From an uncultured Candidatus Peregrinibacteria bacterium (lineage in GTDB: Bacteria; Patescibacteriota; Gracilibacteria; CAIRYL01), in assembly GCA_903882825.1 (NCBI GenBank), contig CAIRYL010000114.1, forward strand, positions 1 to 6,145: 6,145 bases of DNA, written 5' to 3'. The notes beneath the pieces were generated by a model that was not told where the DNA came from, ran no database searches, and worked only from the letters and a program-made list of their open reading frames with translations. Each line of letters starts with the position of its first letter. Position 1 is the first letter of the stretch. The position numbers and the translations under genes were made by a program. Positions 1-4,543 of the stretch are shown piece after piece.

Positions 1-90
1 CCTTTCCCATGTTTTTAAGAGATTTGGATCAAGAGGAGAAATACTTCTCGCTATAAGAGGAATTGTTATATTTTCTTCCATAGTTTCCAT
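1..90 (-). CDS. 5' end of an unidentified protein gene (runs off left edge)
   Basis: Reading the minus strand from an ATG at 90 gives 30 uninterrupted codons to the window edge, beginning METMEENITIPLIARSISP and continuing to KTWER. A second in-frame ATG at 81 is an alternative start. I do not recognise the family; the visible part is soluble-looking, with no signal peptide. No Shine-Dalgarno sequence precedes either ATG. The leader is pyrimidine- and AT-rich, as for other genes in this window. Support for a real gene is the open frame up to the edge and a consensus -35 box (TTGACA) at a suitable distance upstream. Thirty codons is short enough to be open by chance, so confidence is modest. 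Confidence 0.45.
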   Translation of the reverse strand, partial: METMEENITIPLIARSISPLDPNLLKTWER

Positions 91-113
91 AGTATATAAA
101 ATGAAAGGAGGTC

Positions 114-143
114 TTTTTACCCCCCCCCTTATTCTTTTGTCAA
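114..143 (-). promoter_or_regulatory. Possible promoter with a G9 tract in its spacer
   Basis: On the minus strand there is an exact TTGACA at 143-138. After 18 nt comes TAAAAA (119-114), which matches four of six positions of the -10 consensus. The spacer contains nine consecutive G (C at 120-128 on the plus strand). Transcription would start near 107, about 17 nt before the ATG at 90. The -35 is strong and the -10 weak. The homopolymer in the spacer is the notable feature, because a change in its length would alter promoter geometry. Confidence 0.4.
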
Positions 144-173
144 GTTTTTTTATTTCTTTCATAAATGCACGCT

Positions 174-207
174 GGCTCCACAGCCACACAAGAGTGCCTA
201 TAGAATC
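174..207 (-). repeat. Hairpin repeat family 1, copy 1 (degenerate)
   Basis: This is a 34-nt element with plus-strand left arm GGCTCCACAG and right arm CTATAGAATC, followed by AGCGAGG. It matches the other copies at 280-315, 787-820 and 1326-1359 in arm sequence and the last two also in length. As minus-strand RNA, nine of the ten outer positions can pair if G-U wobbles are allowed. The inner part differs from the other copies. Confidence 0.6.
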
Positions 208-241
208 AGCGAGGAGAATTTTTTGGAAATACCAAATGCTT

Positions 242-270
242 GTACAGACGTTCTGCCAGAACGTCTGTAC
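242..270. repeat. 29-nt perfect palindrome, family 2 copy 1
   Basis: Arms of 14 nt, GTACAGACGTTCTG and its exact reverse complement, flank a single C. The 21-nt core (246-266) is identical to the core at 708-728. The outer four base pairs differ (GTAC/GTAC here, GGAG/CTCC there), yet both copies stay fully palindromic. It lies 9 nt from family 1 copy 2. It does not end in a T-run, so it is not a standard terminator. Confidence 0.85.
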
Positions 271-279
271 CTCTACAAC

Positions 280-315
280 GGATCCACAGTTTTGCTTTGC
301 GAAAACTATGGATCC
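280..315 (-). repeat. Hairpin repeat family 1, copy 2
   Basis: This 36-nt element has plus-strand arms GGATCCACAG and CTATGGATCC, followed by AGCGAGGG. As minus-strand RNA all ten outer positions pair (one G-U). The inner stem is U4-GC against GC-A4, entirely different from the C4/G4 inner stem of copies 3 and 4 but still paired. It begins 26 nt downstream of the stop of the DUF5652-like gene on the same strand. Confidence 0.75.
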
Positions 316-341
316 AGCGAGGGCGGATGAGTCACGCCCAA

Positions 342-563
342 CTATTCCTTTTCTTTCAATGTTTCCTCTTTTGCAATAAACAGAAGATAGAAAATCTCGA
401 GGATTCCGACGGTGTTAATAACAAGAAGCACGATAAACCATTTCTTTTCTTCTCGTCGCGCAGCTTTCCACAAGGCTAAACCTTTCCAAATAATTGCCCA
501 TACAATAAGACTTCCCATTACAAAAGGATGCTGGAGAAAAAGGGATGAAAGAGGGTTGTTCAT
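342..563 (-). CDS. Small two-helix membrane protein, DUF5652-like
   Basis: A 73-residue protein. Two hydrophobic segments, roughly residues 14-32 and 42-63, are joined by a short charged loop (KAARREEKK), and the C-terminus is charged (KEETLKEKE). The signature stretches WKGLALWKAAR and NTVGILEIFYLL match my recollection of DUF5652, a family of small membrane proteins of unknown function common in CPR bacteria; a profile search has not been run. By the positive-inside rule the loop is probably cytoplasmic. The start is taken at ATG 563 because a possible promoter would begin transcription near 585. An in-frame TTG at 587, preceded by GAGGAG ten bases upstream, would add eight residues and is the alternative. 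It stands alone, with family 1 copy 2 just behind it. No function can be assigned. Confidence 0.75.
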   Translation of the reverse strand: MNNPLSSLFLQHPFVMGSLIVWAIIWKGLALWKAARREEKKWFIVLLVINTVGILEIFYLLFIAKEETLKEKE

Positions 564-591
564 AGAAAAGAAAGTAAACTTTATCAAGAAA

Positions 592-621
592 AATATACTC
601 CTCTGGGTATACTTGTTTCAA
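592..621 (-). promoter_or_regulatory. Possible sigma-70-type promoter for the DUF5652-like gene
   Basis: On the minus strand, TTGAAA (621-616) and TATATT (597-592) are separated by 18 nt. The predicted start near 585 leaves a leader of about 22 nt before the ATG at 563. The same stretch contains GAGGAG, which could instead be a ribosome site for the TTG at 587, so the two readings compete. Confidence 0.4.
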
Positions 622-672
622 ATATGAAAAATATCCGCGGTTTGTGGGGTAATACCTTCTTTGTGTTTTTGG

Positions 673-692
673 TTTTGTGAATTGTCACAAAA
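673..692. repeat. Inverted repeat TTTTGTGA-N4-TCACAAAA
   Basis: An 8-bp perfect inverted repeat with a 4-nt centre, 52 nt upstream of the proposed -35 of the DUF5652-like gene. It looks like a dimeric-regulator operator of the TGTGA/TCACA type, but the spacing is four rather than the six of a CRP site. It lacks a following T-run on either strand, so it is not a clear terminator. Its role is unproven. Confidence 0.35.
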
Positions 693-703
693 AAGAGTCT
701 CTT

Positions 704-732
704 GGAGAGACGTTCTGCCAGAACGTCTCTCC
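704..732. repeat. 29-nt perfect palindrome, family 2 copy 2
   Basis: Arms of 14 nt, GGAGAGACGTTCTG and its exact reverse complement, flank a single C. It has the same 21-nt core and the same total length as the element at 242-270, with compensated differences in the outer four pairs. GTCTCT at 697-702 can pair with AGAGAC at 706-711 as a mutually exclusive shorter hairpin. Confidence 0.85.
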
Positions 733-786
733 CCTGTATTCCTCCATGCACCAAAAGCACAAGCCAAGCAAACGGGTTATAAAGAA

Positions 787-820
787 GGCTCCAGAGCCCC
801 ACAAGGGGGACTATGGAACC
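787..820 (-). repeat. Hairpin repeat family 1, copy 3
   Basis: A 34-nt element that differs from copy 4 (1326-1359) at one base (GGCTCCAGAG instead of GGCTCCACAG). As minus-strand RNA it forms a ten-position outer stem with one mismatch, and an inner CCCC/GGGG stem closed by a short loop. It overlaps the last codons and the TAG stop of the 811-1236 gene. It is followed on the plus strand by AGCGGG, like the AGCGAGG of copies 1 and 2. Confidence 0.85.
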
Positions 821-1236
821 AGCGGGAGCTTTAACCATCTCCGAAAATTTCTCCAAAAACCACCCTCTTTTTGTTTATTAACTCCACAAAAAAGTATTGG
901 TATGTTCCTATAAAAAGGAAAAATCGAATCTTCTAATCCATTTGCAAATTGTTTTCTGATTTTCAAAAAAGGATATACACTGTTTCCCTTATTAAATTTA
1001 ATGGCTAATTCATAATTATCTTCTTCCCAACTACCACCAAAATTTTCAATGATACATTCACCTAAAAATGATCCTAATGTATTTATAAGAACACTAATTT
1101 CGCTTTCATCCATTCGATTTTTCTGTCTTTCTATGAATCCTTCTAAGAATTGAATTGATTCCTCATTGTATTCAATGTTTAGTTGTTTCTTTACGAACTC
1201 TGCATTTTCTTTGATTTGCTTAATTTTATTAATCAT
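811..1236 (-). CDS. Uncharacterised 141-residue protein downstream of mrr
   Basis: I do not recognise a named family. The central region is well formed: a helical N-terminus (about residues 1-45), then NTLGSFLGECIIENFGGSW (about 52-70), then an NSVYPFLKIRKQFANG stretch (85-100) followed by EDSIFPFY. This pattern of LGSFLGE, GG, PF and KQFxNGxEDSI recalls a widespread small hypothetical-protein family, possibly an accessory or immunity-type protein, but that is recollection only. The start is uncertain: ATG 1236 fits the conserved core, ATG 1278 would add 14 residues, and neither has a Shine-Dalgarno sequence. The frame stays open upstream into hairpin copy 4, which I do not take as coding. 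The C-terminal LVP and the TAG stop are supplied by hairpin copy 3, so the native end may have been altered. It lies 135 nt after mrr on the same strand. It looks more AT-rich than dnaK. Confidence 0.7.
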   Translation of the reverse strand: MINKIKQIKENAEFVKKQLNIEYNEESIQFLEGFIERQKNRMDESEISVLINTLGSFLGECIIENFGGSWEEDNYELAIKFNKGNSVYPFLKIRKQFANGLEDSIFPFYRNIPILFCGVNKQKEGGFWRNFRRWLKLPLVP

Positions 1237-1325
1237 TAGGTTAAAAAAAATATTTTTCAGTTTGCATAATTCGTTCATGAGATATGCATAAAGGAACCAG
1301 CACAAGGAATTTCTCTTATCCCGAT

Positions 1326-1359
1326 GGCTCCACAGCCCCACAAGGGGGACTATGGAACC
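1326..1359 (-). repeat. Hairpin repeat family 1, copy 4
   Basis: Plus-strand arms GGCTCCACAG (1326-1335) and CTATGGAACC (1350-1359) enclose CCCC-ACAA-GGGGG-A. Minus-strand RNA pairs at all ten outer positions using two G-U wobbles. The plus strand would carry two C-A mismatches instead, so the structure favours the minus-strand transcript. It starts 12 nt after the mrr stop codon. No T-run follows. Confidence 0.85.
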
Positions 1360-1371
1360 AACACAAATTTT

Positions 1372-2256
1372 TTACATTTCCATTACTTCGGGCATAAAAG
1401 GCTTAAAAAAATGGAGGTCCACTTCATAAATAGTTTTTGGAGTTACTCCCAATTCTACTTTTTTAAACATTTCTATTAGTTTTTTCCCATCTATTAACTC
1501 TATCTGAGGAGCACCATCTCGATTCGCTTCTTTTTCAGCTTCTCGAGTGAAAAAACCAGTGGTAAGAATAATGCCTTTTTCAGCTCTTCCAATCATAGCA
1601 TTTCTAAAATCTCCCACTTGAGCTCTTGAAACAGACCCCTTATATCTTTTGCATTGAAAAAGAACTTTAAAACTTACAAACGGATTGAGTTCCAAAATAC
1701 CTACTCCATCAATCCCTCCATCATGAGATTTTCCAGTCACCTCAACTCTTTCAAATCCATGTTCACGAAGTAAGCGTTGGCACACCCTTTCAAAGCCTTC
1801 AGGAGAAAGGCTTTGAAGTACTTCTAATAAATTTGGCTTATAATCACTTTCTTCTAAAAGATCCGGGTCTATTTCTTTTTCCTCCTCAATAATTTCTTTT
1901 TTTGTTTTGTCCTTTTGTATTTTTAAATGAATGTTCGCCCATTTTGAAGATATTGATTGCGAATCTACTAAGGACAAAGAGGTTTTATAGCCATTTTCTG
2001 TAAGTGCCCAAATCCCATATTTTGACGAATCTAAAAGTCCTTCCCACACCAGGTATTGTCGTGCCCAAGCCACTTGATTGTAAAATTTTGGAATTCCTGT
2101 TTTTGTTTTTTCATCCAATACTTTTTCCTCAATATTACAATTTTTTGCTACCAAAAGCGTTACTTCTCGAGGTCTCCCAGACCCGCCGAGACTTCTTAAT
2201 GCTTCTAAAATAGGATTCATCCATTGGGTAAACTCTGCCTGATTATTTTTTTTCAT
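1372..2256 (-). CDS. mrr: Mrr-family restriction endonuclease
   Basis: A 294-residue protein with the classic Mrr layout. The N-terminal part (about 8-95) matches the Mrr_N winged-helix type, including WARQYLVWEGLLDSSKYGIW and ALTENG. A charged linker (about 112-140) follows, then the Mrr catalytic domain (about 145-265). The PD-(D/E)xK core is visible as DGGIDG (catalytic D183) and FQCKRYKG (Q201 and K203 of QxK), preceded by FERVCQRLLREHGF and followed by QVGDFRNAM and KGIILTTGFFTREA. Known members are modification-dependent (type IV) nucleases that cut foreign methylated DNA. No methylase or specificity subunit is nearby, which fits a stand-alone enzyme. No Shine-Dalgarno sequence precedes ATG 2256, which overlaps the TGA of a possible short upstream frame (ATGA). 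Length is close to that of E. coli Mrr. The gene looks intact, and target specificity cannot be read from sequence. Confidence 0.92.
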   Translation of the reverse strand: MKKNNQAEFTQWMNPILEALRSLGGSGRPREVTLLVAKNCNIEEKVLDEKTKTGIPKFYNQVAWARQYLVWEGLLDSSKYGIWALTENGYKTSLSLVDSQSISSKWANIHLKIQKDKTKKEIIEEEKEIDPDLLEESDYKPNLLEVLQSLSPEGFERVCQRLLREHGFERVEVTGKSHDGGIDGVGILELNPFVSFKVLFQCKRYKGSVSRAQVGDFRNAMIGRAEKGIILTTGFFTREAEKEANRDGAPQIELIDGKKLIEMFKKVELGVTPKTIYEVDLHFFKPFMPEVMEM

Positions 2257-2315
2257 TGGAATAGGAAAAGTGATTTTACCTCATTCTTCACTTTTTTCAC
2301 TAATTTTGCCATCAT
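2253..2315 (-). CDS. Possible 20-codon leader frame overlapping the mrr start
   Basis: Minus-strand ATG 2315 (or ATG 2312) opens MMAKLVKKVKNEVKSLFLFQ and ends in TGA, which shares an ATGA overlap with the mrr start codon. The peptide is lysine-rich. There is no Shine-Dalgarno sequence. The overlap would suit translational coupling, but an open frame of this length is easily due to chance. It would also be the only annotated frame here ending in TGA. Confidence 0.2.
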   Translation of the reverse strand: MMAKLVKKVKNEVKSLFLFQ

Positions 2316-2365
2316 TTTTTTAGCACGTGTACCTATTTTTTCTCAAAAAGAAATCTCAATCTTTT

Positions 2366-2393
2366 AAAAAAAGCGCCCCGCTTCGCGGGGCGC
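2366..2393 (-). terminator. Intrinsic terminator of dnaK
   Basis: On the minus strand, a perfect 9-bp GC stem (GCGCCCCGC, loop GAA, GCGGGGCGC; 2393-2373) is followed directly by seven T (2372-2366). It lies 34 nt after the dnaK stop codon and separates the dnaK and mrr transcripts. Confidence 0.93.
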
Positions 2394-2399
2394 CCAAAA

Positions 2400-2419
2400 G
2401 GGCGCATTGCAATGCGCCC
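2400..2419. repeat. 20-bp perfect palindrome GGGCGCATTG/CAATGCGCCC
   Basis: A perfect palindrome between the dnaK stop and its terminator, followed on the minus strand by four T. It resembles dispersed GGGGCG-type palindromes that I recall from other bacterial genomes, which is unverified here. It may strengthen termination or protect the dnaK mRNA 3' end. Confidence 0.75.
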
Positions 2420-2427
2420 CTACATCC

Positions 2428-4311
2428 CTATTTCTCCTCTACCACTTCCGCATCCTCCGGCTCGTCTTTCTTCTCCTCCGCACCTTTTTCCGCCTCCGCC
2501 TCTTTTGCGGCTTTTTCGTATAATTCTGCTCCGGCTTTTTGCAAAACTTTCATAAGAGTCTCATGCGCTTTTTTGTAGTCTTCGGCGCTGGCATCTTCTT
2601 TTTCTAGCTCTTTTTTTGCTTCTTCCAACGCTTTTTTTACTTCGTCTAGCGTACCAGATGAAATTTTTTCGTGATCTTCGTCTACCATTTTTTGTCCTTG
2701 GAAAATACTCGCATCGAGATGGTTTTTGCTCTCTATTTTCTCTTTTTTCTGCTTATCTTCCTCGGCGTGTTCTTCGGCATCTTTTCTCATTTTCTCAATT
2801 TCTTCTTCGCTCATACCGGAAGATCCTTGAATGGTAATATGCTGTTCTTTTCCCGTTCCTTTGTCTTTTGCCTTTACATGCAAAATTCCGTTCGCATCAA
2901 TATCAAAGGTCACCTCAATTTGTGGTACTCCACGGGGCGCAGGAGGAATCCCATCTAACACAAACCGCCCAAGAGATTTATTATCTCCCGCCATTTCTCG
3001 ATCTCCTTGTACCACGTGTACTTCTACACTGGGCTGGCTGTCGGCCGCGGTAGAAAATACTTGAGACTTTGAGGTTGGAATGGTGGTATTTCGCTCAATA
3101 AGTTTGGTGGCAATTCCGCCCATGGTCTCAATTCCGAGTGATAAAGGCGTTACATCCAACAGTACTACGTCTTTTACATCTCCTCGTAAAACTCCTCCTT
3201 GAATCGCCGCTCCAATAGCTACCACTTCGTCGGGGTTTACGCCTTTGTGTGGTTCTTTTCCAAAAAATTCTTTTACCGCTGTTACTACGGCTGGCATACG
3301 GGTCATTCCTCCTACTAAAATCACTTCATCAATATCTTTCGCTTCCATTTTGGCGTCTTTGAGTGCTTTTTTGCAGGGTTCAATAGACTTTTTTATGAGG
3401 TCTCCTACAAGAGATTCCAATTTTGCTCGAGAAAGTTTTACGACTAAATGTTTTGGTCCGTTTTGGTCGGCGGTGAGGAATGGCAGATTTATTTCTGTTT
3501 CCATGGCAGAAGAGAGCTCAATTTTTGCTTTTTCTGAAGCTTCTTTAATTCGCTGAAGCGCCATTTGGTCTTTACTAATATCCATTCCTTCGTTCTTTTT
3601 AAACTCGGCAATACAAAAATCAATCAAAATTTCGTCAAAATTATCTCCTCCTAAATGGGTGTCTCCATTGGTAGAAATTACTTCAAACACTCCATCTCCC
3701 AGCTCTAAAATAGAAACATCAAACGTTCCTCCTCCTAAATCGTATACTACTACTTTTTGGTTCTTATTTTTTTTATCTAGTCCGTACGCCAGTGCTGCCG
3801 CGGTAGGTTCATTAATAATTCGTTTTACATCGAGTCCTGCAATGCGTCCTGCATCTTTGGTTGCTTGACGTTGCGCGTCATTAAAATAGGCAGGAACGGT
3901 AATAACGGCTTCGGTAACACTTTCTCCTAAAAATGCCTCTGCATCGGCTTTGAGTTTTTGAAGCACAATTGCAGAAATTTCTGCTGGTTGTACTGGTTTT
4001 TCTTCAAACATAATCATTACTGCGCCATTTTTTCCGGCTTTTGTTTCAAATGGCATTCTACTGGCTTCTTGTTTTACTTCGTCGAGGGTATGCCCAATAA
4101 AGCGTTTTGCCGAAAAAATAGTATTTTTAGGATTGGTAACCGCCTGACGTTTTGCAGGTATTCCTACCAGCCGTTCGCCATTTTTACTGGCAACAATAGA
4201 CGGTGTTGTGCGTGCACCTTCAGAATTGGGGATTACAACGGGTTCTCCTCCTTCCATAACCGAAACACACGAATTGGTGGTTCCGAGGTCGATTCCAATA
4301 ATTTTTGACAT
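2428..4311 (-). CDS. dnaK: Molecular chaperone DnaK (Hsp70)
   Basis: A 627-residue ATP-driven chaperone that binds exposed hydrophobic peptides in the cytoplasm with DnaJ and GrpE. Family signatures are all present: GIDLGTTNS (6-14), VYDLGGGTFDVSIL (189-202) and VILVGGMTRMP (329-340). The interdomain linker is VVLLDVTPL (382-390). The substrate-binding beta domain runs to about 500. A helical lid follows, ending in an acidic, E/K/A-rich tail (about 595-627). Residues around 73-90 (GHTLDEVKQEASRMPFE) correspond to the nucleotide-domain insertion that Firmicutes DnaKs lack. The start is set at ATG 4311 because it gives the canonical MSKIIGIDLGTT N-terminus. The frame stays open 40 codons further to an ATG at 4431, but that lies at the predicted transcription start inside CIRCE and would add non-family sequence. 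No Shine-Dalgarno sequence; ACCCCTTTTTT abuts the ATG. No grpE, dnaJ or hrcA is adjacent. The stop is TAG, followed by a strong terminator. Confidence 0.98.
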   Translation of the reverse strand: MSKIIGIDLGTTNSCVSVMEGGEPVVIPNSEGARTTPSIVASKNGERLVGIPAKRQAVTNPKNTIFSAKRFIGHTLDEVKQEASRMPFETKAGKNGAVMIMFEEKPVQPAEISAIVLQKLKADAEAFLGESVTEAVITVPAYFNDAQRQATKDAGRIAGLDVKRIINEPTAAALAYGLDKKNKNQKVVVYDLGGGTFDVSILELGDGVFEVISTNGDTHLGGDNFDEILIDFCIAEFKKNEGMDISKDQMALQRIKEASEKAKIELSSAMETEINLPFLTADQNGPKHLVVKLSRAKLESLVGDLIKKSIEPCKKALKDAKMEAKDIDEVILVGGMTRMPAVVTAVKEFFGKEPHKGVNPDEVVAIGAAIQGGVLRGDVKDVVLLDVTPLSLGIETMGGIATKLIERNTTIPTSKSQVFSTAADSQPSVEVHVVQGDREMAGDNKSLGRFVLDGIPPAPRGVPQIEVTFDIDANGILHVKAKDKGTGKEQHITIQGSSGMSEEEIEKMRKDAEEHAEEDKQKKEKIESKNHLDASIFQGQKMVDEDHEKISSGTLDEVKKALEEAKKELEKEDASAEDYKKAHETLMKVLQKAGAELYEKAAKEAEAEKGAEEKKDEPEDAEVVEEK

Positions 4312-4424
4312 AAAAAAGGGGTAAAATGATGATGATTCGTCAGTTGCGATCGAAATGAAATAGAGCGTGGCAATTATGAAGAATATCAGATTGCTTTGTT
4401 GTACCTCATGAAGAACGACGCATA

Positions 4425-4451
4425 TTAGCACTCTTTATTATAGAGTGCTAG
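4425..4451. promoter_or_regulatory. CIRCE operator (HrcA-binding site) of dnaK
   Basis: TTAGCACTC (4425-4433), a 9-nt spacer and GAGTGCTAG (4443-4451) match the CIRCE consensus TTAGCACTC-N9-GAGTGCTAA, with one deviation at the last base. HrcA repressor binding here would switch off dnaK until heat or misfolding stress inactivates HrcA. The operator overlaps the -10 box, so repression would be by promoter occlusion. hrcA itself is not in this window. Confidence 0.95.
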
Positions 4452-4465
4452 AAAGTACGGGTCAA
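4437..4465 (-). promoter_or_regulatory. Vegetative promoter of dnaK
   Basis: On the minus strand, TTGACC (4465-4460), a 17-nt spacer and an exact TATAAT (4442-4437) form a near-consensus sigma-70 promoter. The -10 lies wholly within the CIRCE spacer. An A/T-rich stretch upstream of the -35 (about 4470-4503) could act as an UP element. Transcription should start near 4430, giving a leader of about 119 nt before ATG 4311. Confidence 0.9.
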
Positions 4466-4543
4466 GAAGTTTTTTAAAAAAAGGGCTTGCTTTTAAAAAA
4501 AAATACGGCAACATAGATTCCTTATTTTATAACCCCTTTTTTT

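Noticed and set aside
103..112. AAAGGAGGTC on the plus strand, a perfect Shine-Dalgarno match
   Set aside because: No start codon with a credible frame lies 5-10 nt downstream, so it is treated as coincidence in the leader of the divergent gene.
101..479. Plus-strand open frames of 79-92 codons near the left end
   Set aside because: They cross a C9 run, three hairpin repeats and the DUF5652-like gene on the other strand. Their peptides show no domain-like pattern.
242..732. A CRISPR array made from the repeated palindromes
   Set aside because: The copies are far apart and irregularly spaced with no uniform spacers, and there are no cas genes.
584..856. A 90-codon minus-strand open frame between the DUF5652-like gene and the 811-1236 gene
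   Set aside because: It runs through both the 704-732 palindrome and hairpin copy 3, so much of the peptide is translated repeat. There is no family resemblance and it overlaps the 3' part of the 811-1236 gene.
3245..4308. Plus-strand open frames opposite dnaK (for example 3245-3556 and 3958-4308)
   Set aside because: These are antisense shadows of a strongly conserved coding gene, without recognisable products.
4312..4431. Forty-codon N-terminal extension of DnaK to ATG 4431
   Set aside because: The ATG coincides with the predicted transcription start inside CIRCE, and the added residues do not belong to the DnaK family.
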